A stretch of 5,279 nt of DNA from Actinomycetota bacterium (GTDB lineage Bacteria; Acidobacteriota; Blastocatellia; Chloracidobacteriales; Chloracidobacteriaceae). Positions 1 to 5,279 of this stretch are shown here, piece after piece. The first letter of the stretch is position 1; each line of letters starts with the position of its first letter. Where the stretch lies: positions 1-5,279 of the forward strand of contig JAAFHI010000314.1 in assembly GCA_013298335.1 (NCBI GenBank), in the 5' to 3' direction. The notes beneath the pieces were generated by a model that was not told where the DNA came from, did not search any database, and saw only the letters and a program-made list of their open reading frames with translations. The position numbers and the translations under genes are program-made.

Positions 1-95
1 GTGAAGGATAGAAAACGGCTCGACATGAGGTACTTACTCCTGTTTGTTAAGGCCAGACCCTTGCGGGCGTGATGGAATCCGACAACCGGGCTGCG

Positions 96-124
96 CGAAC
101 GTTCTTCGGATACGAACCGAACGG
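96..124 (-). repeat. Two CGTTCG boxes 22 bp apart upstream of the regulator gene
   Basis: On the minus strand CCGTTCG (124-118) and ACGTTCG (102-96) form a direct repeat with a 22 bp period. A 10-base arm at 114-123 (GAACCGAACG) recurs as its inverse at 252-261. LytTR-domain regulators typically bind pairs of short direct repeats about two helical turns apart, and the AlgR box (CCGTTCGTC) shares CCGTTCG with the first copy. Autoregulation by the LytTR protein encoded at 394 is therefore possible. However, CGTTCG/CGAACG is common in this window, including inside coding regions, so the match may be compositional. Confidence 0.3.
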
Positions 125-282
125 AACAACCGGACAGATCGTCAGGCATTCTCGTCGTCAGATTAAAATTTGATTGGAACGTGATGCACCATAACGCCAC
201 CGGGGTTTTCCCGCCAAGCCCAACTTCTTTTCAGAATCCGTACATTTCAGGCGTTCGGTTCCGGAGACGGTGGCGCGGGGAA

Positions 283-322
283 GTCCGGAGAAGGTACGGT
301 GCCGGTCATTCCGGACGTTTTT
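283..322 (+). terminator. Candidate intrinsic terminator or leader attenuator
   Basis: GTCCGGA (283-289) pairs with TCCGGAC (310-316), with an added G-U pair, across a loop of about 18-20 nt. After one G comes a run of five T (318-322). The polarity is right for plus-strand transcription only, since the minus strand has no T-run after the stem. No gene ends just upstream, and the response regulator starts 71 bp downstream, so the hairpin may act in that gene's leader. A third TCCGGA at 260-265 could pair with the 284-289 arm instead, as an antiterminator would. The stem is short and the loop large, so confidence is modest. Confidence 0.35.
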
Positions 323-393
323 CTGGTATCCTGCCCCGGTTCGCCCCGCCGGGCCGAATCCTGTAACCCATTCCCCTGCCGCGTTTCCGACCG

Positions 394-1104
394 ATGTTGA
401 AAGCCATCCTGATTGACGACGAATCCGCGCCGCGCCTGCTGTTGCGGACGCTGCTTGAAGGCTATCCGACGGTCCGGATCGTCGGCGAGGCCGCGACCAT
501 CGCCGACGCCATCACGCTGATTGAACGCGAGCGCCCAGACGTGGCCTTTCTCGACGTGCAGATGCGCGGGGAGAGCGGCTTCGACCTGTTTGACCAGTTG
601 GACGTGGATTTCCGGGTCGTCTTCGTGACTTCGCACGACCGCTACGCTGCGCGGGCCTTCGACGTGAACGCCCTGGACTACCTGTTGAAACCGGTCGATC
701 CGGACCGGCTCGCCAGAACGATGGCGAAACTTCAGGGCGGGCGGACGGAATTGCCGAAGGAACGGCTGGAATACACCGACCGGCTGTTTCTCAGACTCGA
801 CCGGCGGACCTGTTTTCTGCGGGTGGACGGGATCAAGCGCATCCGCGCCGACGCGGACTACTCGAAACTCTGGACCGTCGAGGCAAACGAGGCCCAGTCG
901 AATCTGTCACTCAAGGAATGGCAGGAGCGGCTGCCGGAACGGCATTTCCTGCGGATTCACCGCTCGACGATCATCAATCTGGAATACGTGGTGAATATCG
1001 AGGACTGGTTCAACTATTCCTATCGGGTGTTCCTGAACGGCATCGCCGAACCCGAGGTGGTCAGTCGCCGCTACGCCATGAAACTGCGGGAGCGGATGCC
1101 GTAA
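394..1104 (+). CDS. LytTR-family response regulator transcription factor
   Basis: A 236-residue two-domain DNA-binding response regulator of the LytR/AlgR type, acting in the cytoplasm. The N-terminal receiver domain (about 1-115) has the acidic pair D8/D9, phosphoacceptor D54 in AFLDVQM, the switch threonine T79 in VFVTSHD, and the conserved K99-P100 of LLKPVD, so it should be phosphorylatable. The C-terminal LytTR domain (about 128-234) has the family pattern: RTCFLRVDGIKRI, then ADYSKLW, then SLKEWQERLPERHFLRIHRSTIINL and a final VSRRYAMKLRERM. The length is typical of the family. The start is the first ATG after the in-frame stop at 364-366. No Shine-Dalgarno motif precedes it, so initiation may be weak or SD-independent. 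It stands alone on the plus strand, without an adjacent LytS-type kinase, and converges on the exported-protein gene ending at 1141. Its partner kinase and targets are not shown by the sequence; repeats at 4423-4472 are candidate sites. Confidence 0.93.
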   Translation: MLKAILIDDESAPRLLLRTLLEGYPTVRIVGEAATIADAITLIERERPDVAFLDVQMRGESGFDLFDQLDVDFRVVFVTSHDRYAARAFDVNALDYLLKPVDPDRLARTMAKLQGGRTELPKERLEYTDRLFLRLDRRTCFLRVDGIKRIRADADYSKLWTVEANEAQSNLSLKEWQERLPERHFLRIHRSTIINLEYVVNIEDWFNYSYRVFLNGIAEPEVVSRRYAMKLRERMP

Positions 1105-1140
1105 CGGCGATTGACGACCCAAATCGGAGAACCGTGACCA

Positions 1141-1683
1141 CTATTCGCAGGGACCGATGCTCGCGATGAATTGCTTGATCTTCGGAAGGTTCTTTTCGGC
1201 GGCGGACCGGACGGCGTAAGTGACGAGAAACACCGGTTTCCTGGAATGCAGGAGATTCACCGTCCAGGCAACCTCGACATCTGATTTCTTGATGCGACCG
1301 GTCCCGGATTTCTGGAAGCCTTCGATGCCGTTGAAATCCAGCTTGCTGACCTTTTCGCTGTTCTGGTGAACATCATCGAGGAATTTGGCGATTTCCTCAT
1401 CGATTCCCGCCTCCGCGTCCTTGGCGGCCTCGCCAGGGATCGGGACCATCACGGCGGTGAACAGACTGTCTTCCGACGTAATCAGGATGGTCTCGCCATC
1501 CGGCTCCGCTTTCCATCCCTTCGGAAGGGTGAACTGAACGCCCGCCTCGTGATTGGCAATCGGTCCGTCAATGACCGAGGCGGCGCGGGTCGAACGCGCG
1601 GAGCCGGTCGCGGCGGAATAGGGGGTCGCGCAGGACAGGACCACGACGAACAGCGCGGCGGCGCAAAGGAAACGTTTCAACAT
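1141..1683 (-). CDS. Small exported protein, PsbP/Mog1-like fold suspected
   Basis: A 180-residue protein of unknown function. The start at 1683 is chosen over an upstream in-frame start at 1752 because an AGGAGA ribosome site lies 5 nt before it and because it opens directly with a signal sequence: MLKR, then a hydrophobic core at residues 5-18. The stretch VVLSC ending at C18 is a borderline lipobox, so it could be a lipoprotein. Otherwise, cleavage probably falls near the alanines at 24-25. After a Ser/Ala-rich linker, the mature part (about 47-177) reads GVQFTLPKGW, then LITSEDSLFTAVMVPIP, a helix at about 86-106, GIEGFQKSGTGRI, and a strand pair ending with FLVTYAV and a final helix KIKQFIASI. 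This order resembles small PsbP/Mog1-like domains, a comparison made by eye. It is the last gene of the minus-strand cluster, 158 bp after the kinase and separated from it by a hairpin. Any link to signalling is only by position. Confidence 0.82.
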   Translation of the reverse strand: MLKRFLCAAALFVVVLSCATPYSAATGSARSTRAASVIDGPIANHEAGVQFTLPKGWKAEPDGETILITSEDSLFTAVMVPIPGEAAKDAEAGIDEEIAKFLDDVHQNSEKVSKLDFNGIEGFQKSGTGRIKKSDVEVAWTVNLLHSRKPVFLVTYAVRSAAEKNLPKIKQFIASIGPCE

Positions 1684-1688
1684 GATTT

Positions 1689-1694
1689 TCTCCT
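1689..1694 (-). promoter_or_regulatory. Ribosome binding site setting the 1683 start
   Basis: The minus strand reads AGGAGA, 5 nt before the ATG at 1683-1681. No comparable site precedes the longer in-frame start at 1752. This site, together with the signal sequence that follows, fixes the protein at 180 rather than 203 residues. Confidence 0.8.
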
Positions 1695-1755
1695 GAAAAG
1701 TTGTGGTGTGGAATTTCGAACCGTGGCGGCTTGAACGGCGGACCGCGACCACAGC

Positions 1756-1789
1756 CTGGCAATCGGCCTTTTTGGGGGCCGGTTGCCGG
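1756..1789 (-). terminator. Strong hairpin between kinase gene and small exported-protein gene
   Basis: GGCAATCGGCC (1758-1768) pairs with GGCCGGTTGCC (1777-1787). The 11 bp stem has one G-U pair and an 8 nt loop, and two further pairs can form outside it (1756-1757 with 1788-1789). It lies 53 bp after the kinase stop codon and 73 bp before the next gene's start, both on the minus strand. Neither strand has a T-run after the stem, so it is not a classic intrinsic terminator. It could be a processing or mRNA-stabilising hairpin, or a U-tract-less terminator that separates the two transcription units. Confidence 0.4.
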
Positions 1790-1841
1790 ACGAACGAAAC
1801 GACATGAATGAAAGTGTTCTAACGGAGGGGCAAGATGAACC

Positions 1842-3341
1842 TTACTTGCATAAAGGTTGTCCCGTAAACCGCTTATTTCTTCCAGTCTCGCGGTCGGACC
1901 TCGTCTCGGAGACGGTACGGGGAAATTCGAGGATGAAGGAACAGCCCCGGTCGGGGTTGTTTTCGGCGAAGACCCGTCCGTTTTGAAGTTCGACCAGATG
2001 CCGGACAATCCAGAGGCCGAGCCCGCTTGACGGTTCGCCCGCCGTGGGTCTGGCGCTGAGTTTTCTGAACTTTTCAAACAGCCCTTTCATGTCCGATTCG
2101 TTCAGACCGGGACCTTCGTCGCGGACGGCCAGGCGAACCGATTCGGCGTTCGTCTGCACCCCGATGCGAATCGTCGAATCGGGCGGCGAAAACTTCATTG
2201 CGTTCTCGATCAGATTCCGCAGCACCTCGACGAGCAGATCGGGATCGACCAGAACCTGGCCGTCTTCCCCTTCCGTCACAATGGTCTGGCCCTTGTTTCG
2301 CGCCGCGGGAAGGACGCCTTCCACGGCCCGTTCGATTATTCCCCGCACCGCGACCGGGTGGGAGGAAACCTCGATGCCGCCTTCGAGCCGCGCCGTTTCG
2401 AGCAGTTGCTCGACGAGGTGGAGCATGCCCTCGGTCGCCTTTTCGATTTCCTGAATGAACAGGGCGGGGCGGCTTTCCCGGTCCGTCTCGCGTTTCAGAA
2501 TGCCCGCGAAGCCCTTGATCGTCCCGAGCGGGCCGCGCAGATCGTGGGCGGCGATGCCGAGCAGATCATCCTTCACCCGGTTGGCCGTTTTGAGGTCGCG
2601 GTTGAGCCGGGCCAGTTGGAGATTCCGGGCCTCGACTTCCGACTTCGCGTCATTGATCTCGACCAGCCGGTCGGAGAGTTCGAGGGTCTGCGCGGCGAGT
2701 TGCGCCCGCTGGCGTTCGATGGTCTTGGCGGCGAGAAATTCCCGGACGTGCGTTTCCATCACGACCCGCGCGCCGATCCACGCCATGACCGTCACCGCGC
2801 CGCCGAGCAGGAAATTCTCGCCGATCCGGTTCCGGTCGGGCTGAAGCCAGGCCACGACCGAGATGAAGTACAGATAGGCGATGGAACACCCGGTGAGAAC
2901 CACCCGGTTCGGAAAGGTCAGAAGCGCCCCGCATCCGATCATGAACAGGGTGTAGTGAATCGGATTGTTGAGCCGGGCGATACCGAAAGCGAAGATGACG
3001 CCCATCCCCGCGAACAGCGCGAGGATACAGGCATGCATCAGGCGAATGTCGCGCGGAAGAAGTTCCATCGGCCCCATCAACCCACGCCGGGTGGAATAGA
3101 CGATAAAACCCACCGACCAGCAGAAGTTCCAGACAAACACGCTCAGGGCGAAGGGATTCGGCCCGTTCGGCAGCGCGAGCATGTTCATGTAGCCGAGAAA
3201 ATAAAGCTGCCCCGCCGCACCGCAGGCCACGACGCCGGAAATGGCCCGAAACCGGCTGAAATTGGTAAAGGAGACCTTGCGGACGAGTTCCGCCCGGTCC
3301 TCCTTTGAAAAGTCATCCGACGGTTCGTGAAAAAACCCCAT
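1842..3341 (-). CDS. Membrane-bound sensor histidine kinase (HisKA/HATPase_c)
   Basis: A 499-residue inner-membrane kinase that should autophosphorylate on histidine and pass the phosphate to a response regulator. A short polar N-terminus (1-30) is followed by about six hydrophobic segments (roughly 33-53, 62-82, 102-122, 128-145, 147-166, 176-196) with short loops, so it has no extracytoplasmic sensing domain. A likely coiled-coil linker (200-257) leads to HisKA with H266 in AAHDLRGPLGTIKGF. The HATPase_c domain shows the N-box RNLIENAMKF (N376, N380), G1 box DEGPGL (408-413), F-box LFEKF (421-425) and G2 box SSGLGLWIV (438-446). All key residues are present. A polar tail of about 24 residues (476-499) follows the catalytic domain. 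The start has AGGTGA 6 nt upstream. The gene lies 32 bp behind the DUF5675-like gene, implying one operon. No response regulator is adjacent in the same orientation. The membrane region resembles no sensor family I can name, so the signal is unknown. Confidence 0.95.
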   Translation of the reverse strand: MGFFHEPSDDFSKEDRAELVRKVSFTNFSRFRAISGVVACGAAGQLYFLGYMNMLALPNGPNPFALSVFVWNFCWSVGFIVYSTRRGLMGPMELLPRDIRLMHACILALFAGMGVIFAFGIARLNNPIHYTLFMIGCGALLTFPNRVVLTGCSIAYLYFISVVAWLQPDRNRIGENFLLGGAVTVMAWIGARVVMETHVREFLAAKTIERQRAQLAAQTLELSDRLVEINDAKSEVEARNLQLARLNRDLKTANRVKDDLLGIAAHDLRGPLGTIKGFAGILKRETDRESRPALFIQEIEKATEGMLHLVEQLLETARLEGGIEVSSHPVAVRGIIERAVEGVLPAARNKGQTIVTEGEDGQVLVDPDLLVEVLRNLIENAMKFSPPDSTIRIGVQTNAESVRLAVRDEGPGLNESDMKGLFEKFRKLSARPTAGEPSSGLGLWIVRHLVELQNGRVFAENNPDRGCSFILEFPRTVSETRSDRETGRNKRFTGQPLCK

Positions 3342-3373
3342 TGACCTTCACCTGAAAACCCGGCGGCGGTTGC

Positions 3374-4336
3374 TTACTCGCGAACCAGCGTCACGGCGAC
3401 ATTCGCGGCCCAGTTGAGTGGCGCGCCGACGTCGGTCCGTTGGATGGTCAGCGTCCCCTGAAGGGTGTTGCCGACCGGGCGTCCGACGAAACTCGCCGTA
3501 CAGGTCGGGGCATTCTTTCCACTCTTGCGAAAGGTCGCCTGCACGATTCCATTGGTCCAGCTTCCCCCCGACAACACGTAATCGTGACGATTCGGAGGAA
3601 TGACGGCCCCTCGGCAAACAGTCAGCGCCCGCTCGACGCAGTTTGCCTGGACCGTCCCACCCGCCACGGTCGCATCGCCGCGCGTGGTCAGCGCGACGCT
3701 GATGTTCGAAATATCGGTCTGGTAAGAGCAGTAGGGCGTGCCGCCGAAACGAACCGAGGTCGCCCCCGGCGCGGACCGCCAGCGTTTCTCCGGGTCAAAC
3801 ACGTTCAGCACGATGTTCCGGCTCGGCGGCGGGCTGGGCACGTTGGCCCCGTAGAACAACTGGCGCAGCACGTTCAGCGGATGATCGCCGGGTCCGGAAT
3901 TGTTCGGCGTCCGATTGTCCCAGTTGTACGGACAGACCATCAGGCAGCCCCGCGACTGGTAGGGTTGATTCCCGCCGTGAAGCAGCAGCGTCAGGGGCCC
4001 GCTCTGCCCCCCGACTTCCAGCACGAAATCGCCGACCCGACCGAACGCCCCCGCGCCGACGGTGGCATACCGGCCCGAAACGTAATGAAGCAGTCCCTGA
4101 AAACTCCCGGCGGGAATCTTCATCCGGTTGTTTTCATAGATGCTGCCGATGCGGCGGCTGTTCACGTACAGGTCGCCGACCACGTAGTTGTCGCGAACGA
4201 CCGTGCGGACAATGTCGATTCGGGCCTCGGCGGCCACCGGTTCGGGATTTGCCGAAACCGCGGGCGCCAACCGGGACGGAGCGGCCAGCAGGCTCAAACC
4301 GAGCAGGGCCGAAAGAAGAAGCGGGAGGACACGCAT
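3374..4336 (-). CDS. Exported protein with N-terminal DUF5675-like domain
   Basis: A 320-residue exported protein. A signal peptide spans residues 1 to about 29 (core LPLLLSALLGLSLLAAP, probable cleavage after AVSA). Residues about 40-163 match my memory of the DUF5675 pattern: an opening IVRTVVRDNYVVGDLYVNSRRIGSIYE, then RMKIPAGSFQG, then LLLHGGNQPYQSRGCLMV. H120 lies 11 residues before C131, the spacing I recall in that family, which is mostly seen in phage and cytoplasmic proteins of unknown activity. The C-terminal half (about 173-320) is strand-rich (VALTTRGDATVAGGTVQANC; LQGTLTIQR; ANVAVTLVRE) and unrecognised. The mature protein has six cysteines (131, 135, 203, 233, 241, 279), an even number that fits disulfides outside the cytoplasm. 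The motif loosely recalls the His...SxGC site of L,D-transpeptidases, but the spacing is too short, so catalysis is not claimed. The ribosome site is weak (AAGGGA, 11 nt away). It is first in a probable operon with the kinase. Confidence 0.85.
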   Translation of the reverse strand: MRVLPLLLSALLGLSLLAAPSRLAPAVSANPEPVAAEARIDIVRTVVRDNYVVGDLYVNSRRIGSIYENNRMKIPAGSFQGLLHYVSGRYATVGAGAFGRVGDFVLEVGGQSGPLTLLLHGGNQPYQSRGCLMVCPYNWDNRTPNNSGPGDHPLNVLRQLFYGANVPSPPPSRNIVLNVFDPEKRWRSAPGATSVRFGGTPYCSYQTDISNISVALTTRGDATVAGGTVQANCVERALTVCRGAVIPPNRHDYVLSGGSWTNGIVQATFRKSGKNAPTCTASFVGRPVGNTLQGTLTIQRTDVGAPLNWAANVAVTLVRE

Positions 4337-4420
4337 CTGAACAGGTTTCCCTTTCAGGAAAATAAAAGTGAGAGCTTGAGGGGCTTGGTGCTTTTGTCGC
4401 GATCAATGGACTTTAAACGT

Positions 4421-4472
4421 GGCCGCTCGTCGCGCGAACTTGCCGCTCGTCGGTGAAAACGACCGCTCATCG
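4421..4472 (+). repeat. Three tandem CCGCTCRTCG boxes at exact 20 bp spacing
   Basis: CCGCTCGTCG occurs at 4423-4432 and 4443-4452, and CCGCTCATCG at 4463-4472. The first two copies share 11 bases (GCCGCTCGTCG). The spacing is exactly 20 bp, placing the copies on roughly the same face of the helix, and the intervening bases are not conserved. The array starts 86 bp upstream of the minus-strand gene at 4336 and ends 122 bp upstream of the plus-strand gene at 4595, a good position for an activator or repressor of either. The unit differs by one base from the AlgR box CCGTTCGTC, and the spacing is close to that of LytTR-regulator direct repeats. The LytTR protein encoded at 394-1104 is therefore a candidate binder. 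The repeats are seen directly; the binding is inference. Confidence 0.6.
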
Positions 4473-4579
4473 AAATCCGATTGCCGGGAATGTCGGCGAG
4501 CATACACTGATTTCCAGTCGGCTTCATCCTTCACCACCTGCTTTGAAACGCTTCTTTTAATCCGGAAGTGTATTTCCTC

Positions 4580-4586
4580 AGGAGGG
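4580..4586 (+). promoter_or_regulatory. Ribosome binding site setting the 4595 start
   Basis: AGGAGGG lies 8 nt before the ATG at 4595. This near-perfect Shine-Dalgarno site favours that ATG over the in-frame GTG at 4568, which would place the site inside the coding region. Confidence 0.85.
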
Positions 4587-4594
4587 ACTTCGGT

Positions 4595-5275
4595 ATGCCG
4601 ACCGCGCCACGTCACCTTTCTCACCACCGCGAAACCCGTTTCATCCGAGTCGGACTTCGACTTTTCACCCTGTTTGCCCTGCTTCTCGCCGGATGGTTCA
4701 CGCAAGCCGCGTCAGCGGCGGGGACCTTCACCGTCACCACCACCGCCGATTCCGGGGCGGGCAGTCTGCGCGTCGCCATTGCGCAGGCCAATGCCGCCTC
4801 TGGCGGAACGATTGATTTCAATCTGCCGCTGCCCGCCGTCATCAATCTTCAATCCGCGCTTCCGACCGTCACGAACGACGTTTCCATCGTCGGTCCCGGC
4901 GCGAACCGCCTGACCGTCTCCGGCAACGGGACGTTTCGAATCCTGGATGCGCTCGGCGCGGGGGTCGACCTGTCGCTTTCCGGGTTGACCTTCACCAACG
5001 GCTTTGCCACGTCCGGCGTCAACGCCGCCGCCGTCGAGTTCAACGACGCCGGAACGCTGACCGTCAGCGAATGCCAATTTTCCGGGAACGGCGGAACCAG
5101 TCAGTTTCAGTCGGCTTTCTATTCGAACAACGCGGTGGAAATGCGTTTTTACGGCTGTTCCATCGTCGGCAACTCACTGGCCGGAATTACCGCCGATTCG
5201 ACGCCGGTGAATCTGGTCAATACTTCCGTCGGCAACAACCGGCGGGGCCTGAGCGTACGAAGCGCCGGAACCTGA
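4595..5275 (+). CDS. Secreted right-handed beta-helix protein, probably truncated
   Basis: The 226-residue frame begins with a long signal sequence: a basic stretch (residues 1-22, rich in Arg and His), hydrophobic LFTLFALLLAGWF (23-35), and probable cleavage at the alanines near 39-42. Next comes the motif FTVTTTADSGAGSLRVAIAQ (45-64) and GTIDFNLP, the hallmark of the N-terminus of many large secreted beta-helix proteins (CSLREA-like and choice-of-anchor proteins). It is followed by SIVGPGANRLTVSGN. Rung-like repeats follow at about 125-136, 153-166, 181-194 and 205-218, each a beta strand ending in a turn such as SGNG or VGNS. The role is probably cell-surface or extracellular, for example adhesion or polysaccharide binding; no enzyme residues are evident. 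Family members are usually much longer, but this frame stops at TGA 5273-5275, inside a rung, which suggests a frameshift, nonsense mutation or sequencing error. It is divergent from the DUF5675-like gene. Confidence 0.85.
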   Translation: MPTAPRHLSHHRETRFIRVGLRLFTLFALLLAGWFTQAASAAGTFTVTTTADSGAGSLRVAIAQANAASGGTIDFNLPLPAVINLQSALPTVTNDVSIVGPGANRLTVSGNGTFRILDALGAGVDLSLSGLTFTNGFATSGVNAAAVEFNDAGTLTVSECQFSGNGGTSQFQSAFYSNNAVEMRFYGCSIVGNSLAGITADSTPVNLVNTSVGNNRRGLSVRSAGT

Positions 5276-5279
5276 GATC

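Larger units (their letters stand above)
1..393. other. Left intergenic region without a convincing gene
   Basis: No reading frame here looks like a protein gene. A forward frame open from base 1 closes at the TGA at 70-72 and is too short to identify as the tail of an upstream gene. A 61-codon frame at 181-366 reads as arginine- and proline-rich low-quality protein with no Shine-Dalgarno site, so I do not call it. The region appears more AT-rich near 160-200 than further right. It contains a possible terminator or attenuator hairpin (283-322) and CGAACG boxes (96-123 and, inverted, 252-257). I found no -35/-10 pair good enough to call. The region is probably the promoter and 5' leader of the response regulator gene. 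Confidence 0.6.
4337..4594. other. Divergent promoter region between two secreted-protein genes
   Basis: This 258 bp spacer separates the minus-strand gene starting at 4336 from the plus-strand gene starting at 4595, so it must hold promoters for both. Overlapping open frames on either strand read as compositional shadows. It contains a three-copy 20 bp tandem array (4421-4472) and the ribosome site at 4580-4586. I could not pick a confident -35/-10 pair for either gene. TTTAAT at 4556-4561 is -10-like but lacks a partner -35. Confidence 0.6.

Noticed and set aside
1105..1140. A bidirectional terminator between the convergent genes
   Set aside because: Only a 5 bp CGATT/AATCG stem can be drawn and there is no T-run on either strand.
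1824..1865. GGAGGGG followed by an ATG at 1835 and a 10-codon plus-strand frame
   Set aside because: The Shine-Dalgarno match is good, but the frame is tiny, overlaps the kinase tail on the other strand and has no promoter or conserved context.
1568..2077. A 169-codon minus-strand frame across the end of the kinase gene and the start of the small gene
   Set aside because: It overlaps two well-supported genes in another frame and reads as low-complexity Pro/Arg-rich sequence.
2358..3308. A 316-codon open frame antisense to the histidine kinase
   Set aside because: It lies fully inside a kinase gene with every catalytic motif intact. Its protein is Arg/Pro/Glu/His-rich without domains, as expected of an antisense frame in GC-rich coding DNA.
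3485..4336. An L,D-transpeptidase (YkuD) assignment for the exported protein based on its His and SRGC residues
   Set aside because: The His-to-Cys distance is 11 residues, shorter than I expect for YkuD, and the remaining motifs fit DUF5675 better.
3440..4456. A 338-codon open frame antisense to the exported DUF5675-like gene
   Set aside because: It has the same compositional pattern, no convincing start signal and no recognisable domain. The opposite strand has a signal peptide and family motifs.
4403..4705. A 100-codon minus-strand frame across the divergent spacer and the beta-helix start
   Set aside because: It covers the ribosome site and signal peptide of the well-supported plus-strand gene. 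The protein is Lys/Arg/Glu-rich with no recognisable feature.

Overview
The window is a GC-rich bacterial segment; composition was judged by eye and not computed. It has good Shine-Dalgarno sites on three of its five genes. The exported proteins and the start of a large-style secreted beta-helix protein fit environmental, diderm-like lineages such as Verrucomicrobiota, Planctomycetota, Acidobacteriota or Armatimonadota. No marker gene fixes the taxon, so this is a guess. No rRNA, tRNA, CRISPR array, transposase or insertion sequence is visible.

Layout: positions 1-393 carry no convincing gene. They hold a terminator-like or attenuator-like hairpin and a few CGAACG boxes, and they lead into a LytTR-type response regulator (394-1104, +). 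Convergent to it, 36 bp away, is a minus-strand cluster transcribed right to left. Its first gene encodes an exported protein with a DUF5675-like domain and an HGGN...SRGC motif (4336-3374). After 32 bp comes a six-helix membrane histidine kinase (3341-1842). After a 158 bp gap with a strong hairpin comes a small exported protein with a PsbP/Mog1-like look (1683-1141). Divergent from the cluster, across a 258 bp spacer, starts a secreted right-handed beta-helix protein (4595-5275, +). Its frame closes four bases before the window ends and it looks truncated.

How it may fit together: the window has one response regulator and one histidine kinase, but they are not a textbook pair. The regulator has a LytTR output domain, while the kinase is an ordinary HisKA/HATPase_c enzyme rather than a LytS-type one, and the genes are separated and on opposite strands. 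The most interesting non-coding signal is three copies of CCGCTCRTCG at exactly 20 bp spacing in the divergent promoter region between the two secreted-protein genes. The unit resembles the box recognised by LytTR regulators such as AlgR. A testable model is that the LytTR regulator controls the two divergent secreted-protein genes, and through the first of them the kinase. This model is inference. All the gene families are known; the possible novelty lies in the exported DUF5675-like protein linked to a kinase and in the repeat array.
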